A stretch of DNA of 64,000 nt from Tachypleus tridentatus (GCF_004210375.1 NC_134830.1:48923094-48987093); one strand, 5' to 3'; positions 22,828 through 35,110 are shown, counted from the stretch's first letter. The notes: generated by a model not told the origin, from the letters alone. Made by a program: numbers and translations.

Positions 22828-23079
22828 TAGCATGGTCCGGTGGCTAGGGCGCTTGGCCTGTAGTCTGGAGGTGGTTGGTTCGAATACCCGGCACCGATCA
22901 TGCTTGCCCTTTGAGCTGTGGGAGGTGATGAGTCCAAATATTCGTTGGTAAAGAGTAGCCCAAGAGTTGGCGGTGAGTGGTGTTGACTAGTTGTCTTTCC
23001 TTTAATCTATCACTTCAAAATTAGAGGCAGCTAGTACAGATAGTTTTCGAATAGTTTTGCGTGAAATTCAAAAACAAAC
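22828..23079 (+). mobile_element. SINE-A, diverged
   Basis: The head is altered (GCATGGTCCGGTGGCTAGGG; loop region GGCCTGTAGTCTGG, so the CGT triplet is lost). Box B GGTTGGTTCGAATACCCG is still legible. The body has GTAGCCCAAGAGTTGGCGGT and the tail is GAAATTCAAAAACAAAC. An older copy than its neighbours. Confidence 0.85.
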
Positions 23080-23082
23080 TGA

Positions 23083-23810
23083 CCAATGTATATAAATGTT
23101 AAATATTTCTGTTTTGCCAGAAATGAAATTGAAAAGACAGTCTGTGATGTAGAGGCCTAATGCATTTTTTGATTGGCTATACCCTCTACTGTGGACTGTT
23201 GTTTCGTCTACTATAGGTTCATAAGTGCAGCTTGGGTCAGCAAACCATTAAGTAGGTCTCTTATAAAGTGACCAATGGCCGAAGGTCGAATGTTCTTCAA
23301 ATGAGCATGCGAAGTAAAAAAAAATCTGAATTAAAACTAGACTACGCTCCAGAAAGCAGTGATAAATTGAAATATGAGAAAATAAAGAAATGCTCCCTAC
23401 AATAAAAAATAAACTCGATCTTCTTTCTACTTTTGGACATACATTTCTCACTTGGCGTACTTAGTTTATTTAAGATTGCTTGAAAACACAAACCAGAAAT
23501 GCTAATAAGATGAAAACTTTGTGAATTAGACCGTTCTGGATAATAAAGACTCAACGAACAAAGTAGAACCAGGTAGGACTATGTTTGTTGTGTCATATTT
23601 CTAGATATTTGATGCATTGTCACTAGAGCAATCAATAACACTTAGTTGAATTTAAAGTTACGAACCATATCAATTTCTCTTCCTTCAAATGTTCATGTTA
23701 ACGTTACATTAAACACTTAGTTAAGCTAGAATTAAAACCTTGATAAAGTCTTCTAATAGAAAATACAAGTCAGTGCTCTGTGTGATCCATAAAAACTGCT
23801 GGCTTTCACC
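23083..23810. other. Unassigned sequence
   Basis: No gene or repeat recognised. Overlapping reverse frames at 23248-23554 have no domain. Confidence 0.4.
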
Positions 23811-23817
23811 CTGGAGT

Positions 23818-24096
23818 ATGGCCCGGCATGGCCAGGTGGGTTAAAGCGTTCGATTCGTAATCCGAGGGTCGCGGGTTAGAATCCCCGTCGCACCAAACAT
23901 GCTCGCCCTTTCAGCCGTGGGGGCGTTATAATGTAACAGTCAATCCCACTATTCGTTGGTAAAAGAGTAGCCCAAGAGTCGGCGGTGGATGATGATAACT
24001 AGCTGCCTTCCCTCTAGTCTTACACTGCTAAATTAGGGACGGCTAGCACAGATAGCCCTCGAGTAGCTGTGCGCAAAAGTAAAAAAAAAAATCATG
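23818..24096 (+). mobile_element. SINE-A, full length
   Basis: Head ATGGCCCGGCATGGCCAGGT, CGATTCGTAATCCGAGG; body intact; tail ends in an A-run instead of AAAC repeats. CTGGAGT is duplicated at 23811-23817 and 24097-24103. Confidence 0.9.
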
Positions 24097-24103
24097 CTGG
24101 AGT

Positions 24104-25351
24104 TTGTTCGTCACCTTTTAAACAGAATTAGAGCTAAGCGGTGAAAACACCAACCACGTGCAACATTCTCTTGAAATTAGGTTTCTATATTTTAGTTTCT
24201 TTACCGGGAATATATCCACCATCTTCCTACTATCCTGCTATAAAACACATTAACTTCTACAGGTGGCGTGCTTGTTTAGAAATAAATAATGAAAACATAA
24301 TGAGTTGTTCACGATGTTAGAAAAACGCGTAGGTTCAAGAAACCTTGATACAAATGAAATACAAATTCTATAAAACGAGCGGATTTGAAAGGTGGGCCTT
24401 TCTTCCTCAGGGGCAAACTGGTTATACGGTTCAGGTGGAGACCAAAGATAGTCAACTGGTGATTCCTGGCCTGATCTGGTGGTTCGTTATTTCGGTAGAA
24501 TTTGTTATAATTAATATTCATAAGTACAACGGTGAATGTTCAGTATTAAGCGAAATCAAATACCAAACACATATTTTCAGTATAACATTTTTTTCATTCA
24601 AGTCGTTCGATTCTGCTTTTCGTACGTGTGTACATCAATCTAGATGATTGTTTATATTTCACTTAGAACTAAATAGTATACAATTAACATGAAACTCACG
24701 CCATGGACACTTGGTGTACTGATATTGTTACGTATTTATTTGATTACCTTCCTTACTTTTACTAACTTTCTCGAGAGACAGACTGGAATGTAAGGTCGAC
24801 AGTTGGTGGGCACGCCCAACTTACTGGTAGGTGCAAGTTATACGGTTGTTGACCTTGTAAGAACTCAATAGAACTAAAATCTACTTTTATGAAACACTGG
24901 CCTTAAAAGTACATTCTTTGGATGGAGGTTTTAATCAACCCTAACACACGTAACGTACAATATGCCTCTCATGGACATTGGAAGGGCTGTAAAAGTGGTG
25001 GGGTAGTTGTTTGAAAGGGGTGGGTGGGTGAGTCAAACCATGTCTTATTCGTTTCACGACCAGATGTAAACAAAGAAATATGATCAACTGAAAATAATCG
25101 AAAACACGGTAAATGTCCATATGTTGTATGGATATTTATTTCATTATAGTCTACAAACATATACACCACTTCCCCCTTTACTGAAGTAATGCGTTTCATT
25201 AAGGCAGTTCTTCGAACATTTAAATTGGGCCAGTGACACCTTGAGGTAAATTAGAGCACGTATTTTACCTGAGTTGTGGTTATCAAAAATGGGAGAAAGC
25301 AGTGCCTATAATACCTCTCTCTTTCCTAAGTCCATACCCAAATTAACTGTG
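24104..25351. other. Unassigned sequence
   Basis: A less AT-rich patch at 24390-24490 follows a pyrimidine tract with CCTCAG and stays open (frame 24345-24647), but it has no recognisable domain or partner exon. Nothing else is supported. Confidence 0.35.
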
Positions 25352-25502
25352 AACGTTTCAGTAAGTCTGATATGATTCATAAACAGGAGAACGTTTTGGT
25401 AAGTCTGTATGACACATAAACAGGAGAACGTTTTGGTAAGTCTGTATGACACATAAACAGGAGAACGTTTTGGTAAGTCTGTATGATTAAAAAAACAGGA
25501 GA
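25352..25502. repeat. 37-bp minisatellite, four copies
   Basis: AACGTTTTGGTAAGTCTGTA and TGACACATAAACAGGAG repeat at 37-bp spacing. The two middle copies are identical and the outer two have changes. Confidence 0.9.
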
Positions 25503-25722
25503 ATATCACGACCCACCGGTTGGTCGTGTGGAAGTTAACGTGTTAAGATAATGTTGGTAATCGTGAGAAACTCTTTGCACTTGTTCTCAATTCCACGTAG
25601 CCTCGTGTGCAGGGGATAAGCACATTGACAGACACCACAAGAACACTGAAATATACAACTTGTGTCTTTAAAACGGGAGTAAACATTGGTGACGATTTTC
25701 TGCTTCAAAAGATCGAAGAAAA

Positions 25723-26855
25723 ACGTTTCGGAACAACACATTGTAATATTGGAGAGGTTAGACGTAGGCCATGATTGATAGAGAAGATGAACGTTTGGGA
25801 ACAACGCATTGTAACATTGGAGGGGTGAGAACTAGACCGTTATTGACAGAAAAAAAAAACGTTTAAGAACAACGCATTGTAACATTGGAGAAGTGAGAAG
25901 TAGACCGTCATTGACAGAAAAGAAAAACGTTTAGGAACAATGCATTGTAACATTGGAGGGGTGAAAAGTAGACCGTTATTGACAGAAAAGAAAAACGTTT
26001 AGGAACAATGCATTGTAACATTGGAGAAGTGAGAAGTAGACCGTCATTGACAGAAAAGAAAAACGTTTAGAAACAATGCATTGTAACATTGGAGGGGTGA
26101 GAAGTAGACCGTTATTGACAGAAAAGAAAAACGTTTAAGAACAATGCATTGTAACATTGAAGGGGTGAGAAGTAGACCGTTATTGACAGAAAAGAAAAAC
26201 GTTTAGGAACAATGCATTGTAACATTGAAGGGGTGAGAAATAGACCGTTATTGACAGAAAAGAAAAACGTTTAGGAACAATGCATTGTAACATTGGAGGG
26301 GTGAGAAGTAGACCGTTATTGACAGAAAAGAAAAACGTTTAGAAACAATTGTAACATTGGAGGGGTGAGAAGTAGACCGTTATTGACAGAAAAGAAAAAC
26401 GTTTAGGAACAATGCATTGTAACATTGAAGGGGTGAGAAATAGACCGTTATTGACAGAAAAGAAAAACGTTTAGGAACAATGCATTGTAACATTGGAGGG
26501 GTGAGAAGTAGACCGTTATTGACAGAAAAGAAAAACGTTTAGAAACAATGCATTGTAACATTGAAGGGGTGAGAAGTAGACCGTTATTGACAGAAAAGAA
26601 AAACGTTTAGGAACAATGCATTGTAACATTGGAGGGGTGAGAAGTAGACCGTTATTGACAGAAAAGAAAAACGTTTAAGAACAACGCATTGTAACATTTG
26701 AGAAGTGAGAAGTAGACCGTCATTGACAGAAAAGAAAAACGTTTAGGAACAATGCATTGTAACATTGGAGAAATGAGAAGTCAACCATCATTGATAGAAA
26801 AGAAAAGCGTTTAGGAACAATGCATTGTAACATTAGAGGGGTGTGAAGTAGACAT
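25723..26855. repeat. 68-bp satellite, about 17 copies, palindrome in each unit
   Basis: The unit has AACGTTTAGGAACAATGCAT, TGTAACATTGGAGGGGTGAG, AAGTAGACCGTTATTGACAG and AAAAGAA. Starts at 25926 and 25994 give 68 bp, and the copy total fits 17. Nearly every unit contains the perfect 12-bp palindrome ACAATGCATTGT. Two unit types are visible, GAGAAGTG with CCGTCATTG and GAGGGGTG with CCGTTATTG, interspersed. One copy near 26341 has lost bases inside the palindrome (AACAATTGTAAC). The central copies are very similar to each other and the edge copies more diverged. Confidence 0.95.
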
Positions 26856-27222
26856 CAAACTGTAATAGCGAAGTCTGTCCAATTTCCATATCAAAATCAG
26901 ATAGACATGTTAAATATTTCGGTGAAATCCATTAATTGGGTTATAAGCAAAATGTATATAACTACTGAAATAAAAATAACTAACAGGTAAAAACAGAATA
27001 AAACGCCCAAATATTTAATTTGAGAAACATATGTGTTTTTTTCTTTGTTTTTAAGCTACATAATGCGTTATTTCTGTTCTGGTCATCATGGTTATCGAAA
27101 CCAGAGTTTTAGCAGGAAGCCACTGAGGGCTCCAAAAATATATATTTGTTCTTCTAAAGTAAATCTAACCCATAACAAACCTTTTACCCAGCAAATCCTT
27201 ATAGATCCGCAAAATTCCACAA

Positions 27223-27470
27223 GTTTGTTTGTTTGTTTTTGAAGTTCGCGCAAAGCTACACGAGAGCTATCTGCGCTAGCCTTCCCTAATTTAACAGTGT
27301 AAGACTAGAGGGAAGGAAGCTAGTCATCACTACCCACCGCCAACTTTTGGACTACTCTTTTACCAACGAATAGTGGGATTGACGGACACATTATAATGCC
27401 CCCACGGCTGAAAGGGCGAGCATGTTTGGCGCGACCGGGATGCGAACCCGTGACCCTCAGGTTACAAGTA
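27223..27470 (-). mobile_element. SINE-A, head truncated
   Basis: Reverse copy with the tail GTTTGTTTGTTTTTGAAGTT and full body. It ends inside the head complement after GATGCGAACCCGTGACCCTC, AGGTTACAAG, so the 5' part of the tRNA-like region is missing. Confidence 0.85.
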
Positions 27471-27537
27471 AATTCTAAAAATAACTATTTTAATGTGTAG
27501 ATTCTCAATTCTTTCAATTTTACGGATCATCTATATC

Positions 27538-27850
27538 AAGCCTAAAGGCCTATACTAACACGTTTTTAAATCTACGTGTTTGAATTTACTGAAACGTAAT
27601 CCCTTAGCCTCCCATTAGTACAGTGGTAAGTATATGAATTTGCAATGCTACTAGGAGGGGTTCGATTCCCCGCGGTAGGCTCAGCAGATAGTCCGGTGTG
27701 GCTTTGCTATAAGAAAAACACGTACAAACTCTTAACCAAAAGACCTAAACTAATATGTTTTTAAATCTACATGTCTAAACTTACTGTGACATGATCCCTT
27801 AGCTTAAAGCCCTAAATTAATGTTTTTAAATCTACATGTTTAGACGTGCT
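27538..27850. repeat. Tandem repeat, about 65 bp, split by SINE-B
   Basis: Three copies of a unit with AAAGGCCTATACTAACACGT, TTTTAAATCTACGTGTTTG and ACTGAAACGTAATCCCTTAG, at 27538-27606, 27733-27797 and 27798-27850. A SINE-B occupies the gap after the first copy. Confidence 0.75.
27607..27728 (+). mobile_element. SINE-B (Val-like tRNA head)
   Basis: GCCTCCCATTAGTACAGTGG (box A region), GAATTTGCAATGCTA, GGGGTTCGATTCCCCGCGG (box B), GGCTCAGCAGATAGTCCG and GGCTTTGCTATAAGAAAAAC. Inserted in the 65-bp tandem repeat. Confidence 0.85.
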
Positions 27851-27902
27851 GTGGCTGGAAGAGATCTTCCAAACCTTATCGATAGACTTTCTTTACTTCT
27901 TT

Positions 27903-28150
27903 CGTTTCTTGACAATTTTCCTGTAAAGCTACACAAGGGATGCCTACGTTTTCGTCTGTAATTTTAGTTAATAGACTATAGAGGGCACACATAGCCAACA
28001 TTACCGAGCATCAACCACTGGGCTACTCTGTCTAACCGAACAATGGAATTTGACTATCACTCATGCCTCAAAGAGCAGAGCAAGTCATGAACCCTCAAAT
28101 TCACAGTCAGGAGAAGCTAAGTACATAGCCTATCAAACCCTTTGTGTTGC
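27903..28150 (-). mobile_element. Diverged SINE-A remnant
   Basis: Reverse order landmarks: GTAAAGCTACACAAGGGATG, GACTATAGAGGGCACACATA, CCACTGGGCTACTCTGTCTA, CGAACAATGGAATTTGACTA and GAGCAGAGCAAGTCATGAAC. All are recognisable but heavily changed. Confidence 0.6.
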
Positions 28151-28909
28151 TTTGTGCTAAATTCTTAAACGAACAAACAGTCGTAATGATAATTTGGCAA
28201 CAAAGGGGGAGCTACAACTACGTTTAAAATTACAAAACTTTCAGACGTCCAATAGTAAAATACGTCCACCGAGCATGATAAAATGTAACCAAGTCACATA
28301 TACACAAGTTAAATACAACATAATTCAATAATCAGTAAACCAACAGAGCTTCTGGGTAGACAAACACAACATCCTCACATAGCGACACCGACTTGATCAA
28401 TAGATTACTTCCTAAACACTTTAGCATACATGATGAAAATAGGCCTCAGTACCACTAACCACTAAATCCATTAAATACGTGTAATCCATGACCACCTACT
28501 ACTGGGCAAATGAGTAGTTAGGTATAGTTCTAATTTTATTTTCAAAAATGGTCTTTTCTATATGTAAAATAAGATTAATGTTCTAAGTATGGAACTTTAT
28601 ATATCAGAAAACACGAACAAACTATGTAATAACGTTTACGGACGCAGCCTGAAAAGAACCAGTCTTATGTGCGTCCGAATTATTGTAACAGTAGCTTCAT
28701 GACGTAATAATGGATTTTCTACAGGACCGAATTCTACAGAAGGTAGGGATCCAGAGTGTACCTGGTCACCCGAGGTCACTTGACCAAACAACGGTCAATG
28801 AATCAAGAGTTTCTTGCACTATTCCTCCCAAATATCGGCTTTAATTTTCTTTGTTTCCTTTTTCAATAATGTTTCTAAATGTGTACTTAGTTTCATTTAT
28901 AGTTCGGGG
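28151..28909. other. Unassigned sequence
   Basis: No gene or repeat identified. Confidence 0.4.
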
Positions 28910-28920
28910 TTTTGAGTGTT

Positions 28921-29201
28921 TGGTTTGGTTTGTTTTGAATTTCGCGCAAAGATACACGAGAGCTATCTGCGCTAGCCGTCCCTAATTTAGCAGTGTAAGA
29001 CTAGAGAAGACACAACTAGTCGTCACCACTCACCACCAACTCTTGGGCTACTCTTTTACCAACGAATAGTGGGATTGACCGTCACATTATAACGCCCTCA
29101 CGGCTAAAAGGGCGAGAATGTTTGATGTAACGGGGATTCAAACCCGCGATCCCCAAATTACGAGTCGAGTGCCTTAACCCACCTGGCCATGCCGGGCCAG
29201 A
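28921..29201 (-). mobile_element. SINE-A, full length
   Basis: Tail TTTGTTTTGAATTTCGCGCA through body to head complement GGATTCAAACCCGCGATCCC, ...GGCCATGCCGGGCC. TTTTGAGTGTT is duplicated at 28910-28920 and 29202-29212. Confidence 0.95.
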
Positions 29202-29212
29202 TTTTGAGTGTT

Positions 29213-31535
29213 CGAATAATTTCTTTTAATTTCTCTGCGTTCTTTTATTGTATTTTGGAGTTGCTCACGAGGTTTCCATATTGGTTGTGATATCGTGTTG
29301 TTCCCAAGATGTACGTTTCTACCGCACGTACAAGGCCCTCTGTGATTGTTCGGCAGTAATTACCAATTATAGAATAAATTTCAACATAATTCATGGTTCT
29401 TTTTTCTGGCAGTTTATCGTTTAATATTTCGTGATGTCTTGTCCAGTCTGCTTTTTTGTACTTAAATTTCGGCCTGGACAAAGTTACACCTGATTAGTAG
29501 GTGATAATTTTGTATATCCTATCCGACATTAAAGGAAATGAAAGAGTTTAATAAAGATTCCTTGAAGATATCCATAGATTTAAAATATCAATGTTGTCAC
29601 ACACGTAACAGGGTGTAGGATAGTGTTCTAACGTGTCATATCCGATTACTTTGTTTTCACTGTTCGTGTCTCGTATTATAATGTCATTATGGTTGTGGGT
29701 TGCAGATGCTAGAAGTAGTGAAAAATTATAATTTAAAGTCGTTACTAACACTAAAGGCTATGAGGTTCAAAAGTAGAAATACCAGAGAATACACGAGTTA
29801 TACTAATAGTGTCGTATGAAGTGGTTTATCGACATAGATTATAAAGTCCTGGTAAACGCTATTGACACAGATCATATTGTATGACGCGATGAACTAATTA
29901 GTGTTTTCGTACAACACTTACTCGGGAATGTTTAGATCTCTCTTCCAGAAGATGGTTCTAGTATTAATTGTGAATGGTGTAGGTAACTAACAAATGAAAT
30001 AATTTAATAACGCTATACATGTTCGACAAACTGCAACACGGATAATAATAAATAGTAAATGTTGACTCGTGTCCCCTGGATGTGTTTACTATTCTTCAAA
30101 TTTTGCTATTTTCTTCAGTAGTTGATCTGTTTTGGCTAAAAGCAACACGGAAAGTGAACGAGCCGTGCGGGGAATACAAGCGTGGTTCTTATTTATATAT
30201 TTATACATGTGTTACGATCGGAAACGACACATAGCCAATAAGGTGGTCAGTAAACAGAAATATAAAACGGGAACTCCTAATACCTTCAGATAATATCACG
30301 TATATAAAGGTGTATCAATTTAAATAAATATAAATACATATATACTGCTCTCGGTTCTCCATATAATTGTCTGAACTAAAAAAATAATTAAATGTTCATT
30401 TCGGTACGGTCCAAAAATTGTGATTGTCACAGCAACTGATGCCATCGTATTTTCTGAAATAGAAGCGAGACAACATCAGACAGTGTAATGTACTGTGACT
30501 GACCTAATACCGCAGGGTGTGTCGCTTCGGTGAAGCCGCTCTCTTTGTGGCTTCAATTGTTTTAAATAATTACAGACACCAGAGGGAGTTAAGGTAGATT
30601 AGTCGTAGATTGGCTTTGATGTGGAAGCGTCCATTATCTCTCCAGGTACACTTAAAGGTCGAAGGCCCGTACCTATACTCGTGACGGACCTAGCACATAT
30701 TGTAACAATAGGCCTGAAATATATCGGTCTGTGCGAGTTTATTAATTCAGGAACTTAATATTTCACCATAATTAGCTTATCTCGAAGCTGAGACAATTAG
30801 ACTGGAAAATAAAACAAGTTTCTCGATGCAGAAACTAAAATATTAGAAAGACTACTGGCGGGGCTATAGAAAAGATAATAAGTTATTATAGATAATCAAT
30901 CACTTCAGTTCCCATCAGGACATGTTATCTTTGGAGAGTATGCATCTGTGAATCAAATGTTAGTTGGATACATTAGTCGTGAGACATACTCTAGAAAAGT
31001 CGCTTGAGAAGGTAACGAATATAGAAAACAATAATATAGTTTAATATATTGGTCCTTATATAGGACGAACCTTTGTGTTCCATGGTTTTATTGACCTAAT
31101 ATCCAAATTTATTCGACATTCCCTGTCAAACAATGAGAAGTGTTAGACTTTGAACGAAGCAAACAAACGGAGTGTTTTGTTTTTACACAAAGAAAAATCT
31201 ATTGTTTTAGTGACAATACGCTAGAGAAGACGTGTTCGTCTCTTGGTATGTTGTATTAGATACCATACCTGCTGTGAACGGGTGGAAAACCGTTACGACA
31301 GAAACTACGTAACAATAGAAGTCTTTTATTAGATTGTTATGAAACGTTAACGACTAACGTTTTTCATTTTAAACTTCTCTGTTGTTGTTTTTTCAGTTAA
31401 TAATCTAATTTCCAAAGTTAATTATATAATAACAAGTGACACGTCTTCAAGTAGGACGAGCTATAAATGCTGAATTCCAGCATAATAAATTCAATTAATT
31501 AATGTATCAAACTATACGTTAAAATGAAGAACAAA
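29213..31535. other. Unassigned unique sequence, 2.3 kb
   Basis: The longest stretch in the left half without a recognisable repeat. Around 30430-30710 the composition is less AT-rich. I found no convincing exon, and frames at 29245-29481 and 29548-29751 (minus) have no domain. Confidence 0.4.
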
Positions 31536-31539
31536 CACA

Positions 31540-31863
31540 ATCTGAGATAACAAACAGAACTAAACTGTGTGCACACCTATAGACGAGAACACACAATATC
31601 AGGTCATAAAAAGAACTAAACTATGTACGTACTTATCGACAAAAATTCACAGTATCAGGTCATAAACAGAACTAAGCTATTTATATAGCTATCGACAAGA
31701 ACACACAATAAGAGGTGATAAACAGAACTAAATTATGCACGCATCTATTGAGAAGAACATATAATATCAAGTCATAAACAGAACTAAACTATTTACATAC
31801 CTATCGACAAGAACATACAGTATCAGGTCATAAACAAAACTAAACTGTGTACATATCTTTCGA
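31540..31863. repeat. 56-bp minisatellite, nearly six copies
   Basis: GAACTAAACTATGTACGTAC, TATCGACAAGAACACACA and TATCAGGTCATAAACA repeat. GAACTAA starts at 31557, 31613, 31669, 31725 and 31781, exactly 56 bp apart. Confidence 0.95.
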
Positions 31864-31864
31864 T

Positions 31865-32345
31865 TGTGTAGAGTTACCAAGCAAATTCCAACTGAAGTTT
31901 CTTCGTAACTGGACTCTAAAGAATTACGTTCAAACTTATGTAAAATTAGAACAGATTATAATCTACACACATTAACAGAAGATTTAAGACTATGGGGAGT
32001 AACTTAAATAATAACTAAGGTATTGTGTGGTGAAAAAATTATTAATTTAAAATAATTAGAGCTACTTTATAAACGTTCATCAAAAATTAATGTAAAAACA
32101 ACTTATAAATATATAAAAATGAATAGAAAGATGCACGTGATATGTCAAAGAGACGTGGAAGGTTTAATTTGTAAGTATACTTTTTTTGGTCAAAGCATAA
32201 AACTTGAATTGTTAGTTTAACCTAGCGACCAGGGATCGAACTCTTGTTTGTGAGCCCTTCAAATATAGCGCTGAGATACTGAGCAGAACTGATAGCTAAT
32301 TTGCTTGTGTTAACTAATAATAAAATGTACTAACCTCTTGATTTT
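31865..32345. other. Unassigned sequence
   Basis: A box-B-like phrase (AGGGATCGAACTCTTG) at about 32230-32250 hints at a SINE relic, not delimitable. Otherwise nothing. Confidence 0.35.
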
Positions 32346-32599
32346 ATGGTGTGGTGGTTATGGAAGTGAATTCTCAATCTGATGGTCGTGAGTTCGAATC
32401 ACATCCCCGAAAATGCTCACCCTTTCAGACTTGGGGGATTTATAAGGCCATGGTCAATCCAACCATTCGCTGGAACGGCTTAGACCAAGAGTTAGCGGTG
32501 GATACCAGTTAATAGTTGCTTTCTCTACAGTCTGTTGTTTCAAAGATAGGAACGGCTGCCCAGATAGCCGGGAATAGTTTCACTCGAAACTCAAAAATT
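32346..32599 (+). mobile_element. SINE-A relative, diverged
   Basis: Head GTGTGGTGGTTATGGAAGTG, TCAATCTGATGGTCGTGAGT and TCGAATC; body CACCCTTTCAGACTTGGGGG and CAACCATTCGCTGGAACGG; tail GAAACTCAAAAATTT. The anticodon loop differs from the CGT type (TTCTCAATCT), so this may be an older subfamily. Confidence 0.75.
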
Positions 32600-32782
32600 T
32601 AGCAACCTTTCTTTCATAAGAAGTACGGATGAAAGCTAAGAATTTAGAGAGGTAAACATTATAATGAAATAATTCTTTATATGAAACTTTCTGGAAGTGG
32701 GTTGAAAACGTTCCAATAAGAAATTTTGTGGTTTGCTTCCTGTTTTCGCCACACACACAACACAAAAACAATTGATCTCCAC

Positions 32783-32934
32783 CCTTTGGAAACGTAGGTG
32801 TGTTATAGGAGTGATGGTCAAACTTCACTATCCGGTTTGAAAAGTTTAATCCAAAAGTTGGTGGTAGGTGTTGCTGGATGGCTTCAGAAACTGAGGACCT
32901 AATGTGGCTAAATTTTATTGAATAGTTCTCTGAT
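32783..32934 (+). mobile_element. SINE-A body remnant, head missing
   Basis: TTTGGAAACGTAGGTGTGTT, ATAGGAGTGATGGTCAAACT, TCACTATCCGG and CCAAAAGTTGGTGGTAGGTG follow SINE-A order. The same variant phrases occur in the remnant at 7045, so they may form a subfamily. Reverse frames at 32580-32963 are by-products. Confidence 0.6.
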
Positions 32935-33190
32935 GACGGATGGTTAAGGAGCTCCACTATCAATCTGAGGGTTGTGGGTTCTAATCCCCGTCACACCAAA
33001 CATGCTCGCACTTTCAGCCGTGAGGGCGTTATAACGTTATTTACAATCCCACTAATCGTTTGTAAAAGAGTAGTCCAAGAGTTGGCGGTGGATGGTGATA
33101 ACTACCTGTCTTCCCTTTAGTCTTATACAGCTAAATTAGGGACAGCTGGTACAGATAGACCTTGTGTAGCTTTGTGCAAAATTCAAACCA
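32935..33190 (+). mobile_element. SINE-A, 5' end shortened
   Basis: GACGGATGGTTAAGGAGCTC, ATCAATCTGAGGGTTGTGGG and TTCTAATCCCCGTCACACC; body CTCGCACTTTCAGCCGTGAG; tail TTGTGCAAAATTCAAACC. Confidence 0.85.
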
Positions 33191-33292
33191 AACGTTTCGG
33201 TCATAATCCCAAAATACGCAGTCTGTGAAAAATAGTATAAGAGATCGATATTTGGTGTCACTTATGACTTCGAATCTTGAATATAAAATGAG

Positions 33293-33520
33293 ATTCGACC
33301 GTGGTCTTGTGGTCACCATATCTAACTAGAGATCGGAGGATTTTAGGTTCGATATGTAATCAAGAAGTTTCAGACTTTCTGCTGCGAGCACATGGGACTT
33401 CAACCATGCCGTTAGGCTAAGAGTAAACCTTTCAGGTAGCGGGTGTTTCCCGTTGTTTGTCTTCCCTCTGGTCAGAAATTTAAATTTAGGGTTAGCTATA
33501 TCTGAACCGCAATAAATCTG
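33293..33520 (+). mobile_element. SINE with a different tRNA-like head
   Basis: CGACCGTGGTCTTGTGGTCA (box A-like), CTAACTAGAGATCGGAGG and TTTTAGGTTCGATATG (box B-like), followed by CAGACTTTCTGCTGCGAGC, AGCGGGTGTTTCCCGTTG and CTTCCCTCTGGTC. The 3' body recalls SINE-A but the head does not, suggesting a third head type sharing body modules. Old and diverged. Confidence 0.55.
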
Positions 33521-33683
33521 AATTAGTAGTTTGCCCTTGGGCACATGAAATGTCGTCCAGTATACATTATTTCCTTCAATATGTACAATGTGAAATGTTT
33601 AGGGTTCGGTTGTTTCGATATAAAGCACATTGTCTCATAACCTTGCACACTTCAAGTGTGTGTTCTGGTATGTGATACATCTT

Positions 33684-33919
33684 TTTGTTTTGGATTTCAC
33701 GCAAAGCTACACGAGGGCTATCTGCATTAACTGTCCCTAATTTAGCAGTGTAAAACTAGAAAGAAGATAGCTAGTCATCACCACTCACCGCCAACTCTTG
33801 GGCTACTCTTTTACTAACGAATATTGGAACTGACCATCACATAATAACACCCCCACGGCTGAAAGTGAGAGCATGTTTGGTGTGAGGGAGATTCGAACCC
33901 GCAACCCTCAGATTACGCG
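33684..33919 (-). mobile_element. SINE-A, head truncated
   Basis: Tail TTTTGTTTTGGATTTCACGC; body complete; ends at CCGCAACCCTCAGATTACGC within the anticodon region. Confidence 0.85.
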
Positions 33920-34873
33920 TTGTACGAGATTTCTGTGTAGACCTGGACAGATTTATGTCAAAAGTTATGTTTTTGTACGTGGTACATAGTTTATACCAGA
34001 TTTTAATAAATCCACGTACCAGATAGCTATCATGAACTACTTGAACAGAGATTCTGTAATATATCATTTTTCATCCCAACTTGTTCAGCGGTGCAGAGAA
34101 ATTACCTTAATTACAAAAGAAGAAAGAAAGAGAGAAAAATAAAGACTATAAAAGTAGTCCGATGTTATCTGGACTATACCTATGGTAATGTGAATAGGAA
34201 AGAACGCGCCAAAGATTTCTCAGGTTGTGAAAGAACTGGAGCGAAGCTTATTTATTGTAAGGCACGAGGCTTAGAGACAACTGCGTATACAATGCACGCA
34301 GTCACGCGTGCCACGTGACCGGAGGACAAGGACTTGATTGTAATTCTATATGATTCTTGTCTCGAGCAACTTGTAACCAATTTTTGTTGTTGTTGATGCG
34401 ATTTCTATGGAGCACGTGATTTTTATTTTTCAGGAACTTTCATCATTTAAATCTAGGTTTACTGAGTGACGGAATAGACGCCCTCTATAATATAAATATA
34501 CATACAAACCAGATAGCGCTCTTAAAAGGTTCACAAAATATGTATGTTCTTGTTTAAGAGTGGAATTACGCAGTGCGCCCAACATGTGAATTAAACATTT
34601 GTTGTCTTTGTTTTTATTATTACCAAACGGGGTTCAGAGCCTCATACTGTTAAGAAGCATAAAGCTTCAAAACAGGTCCACACAAAATCTCATCCTTCAG
34701 ATTTATCGTCTGTTCGATCAAACGTTTCGGGAATGACCCATTTTCAAATAACTGTACAACGATACTTCCTGAAAAATGGCGCTGCTTGAAACGTTGTGAT
34801 AGAGAAATCAATAAGAATTTTATGTTTTTTTTTGTCGAAGCTTTCATAATAACAGAACCAGTTTTATACGGTG
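33920..34873. other. Unassigned sequence
   Basis: A possible imperfect hairpin around 33970-34025 (GTACGTGG...CCACGTAC). No gene seen; frames at 33837-34318 and 34650-34847 lack domains. Confidence 0.4.
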
Positions 34874-35110
34874 TTGCCTCCCAGGAACAACAATAACTTT
34901 ACGAAGTTGAAACTCTAAAATCCCAAGTTCGATTCTCCGTGATGGACATAACAGATAGTCCTATTTGGCACTACTCCAAAACAAGCTCCCAGTATCGTCC
35001 CCAGGGTCTAACTACGGTAGGTTTACTGACTAACAATTCTAAAATGTAGAGTTCAACTTCACGCGTTGGAAACAACAAATAATCCTATTTGGCACTGTCT
35101 AAAACAAACG
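34874..35110 (+). mobile_element. Two degenerate Val-type SINE copies in tandem
   Basis: GTTGCCTCCCAGGAACAACA, AACTCTAAAATCCCAAGTTC, GATTCTCCG and AACAGATAGTCCTATTTGGC, then a second set: TTACTGACTAACAATTCTAA, AATGTAGAGTTCAACTTCAC and CAAATAATCCTATTTGGCAC. Confidence 0.55.

Noticed and set aside
24345..24647. 100-codon open frame
   Set aside because: Slightly less AT-rich with a CCTCAG upstream, but no domain, no donor and no partner exon.
25723..26855. CRISPR-like array
   Set aside because: Regular 68-bp spacing, but the whole unit repeats; there are no unique spacers, and the setting is eukaryotic.
32580..32963. 127-codon reverse frame
   Set aside because: Runs across SINE remnants and unique DNA with no conserved motif.
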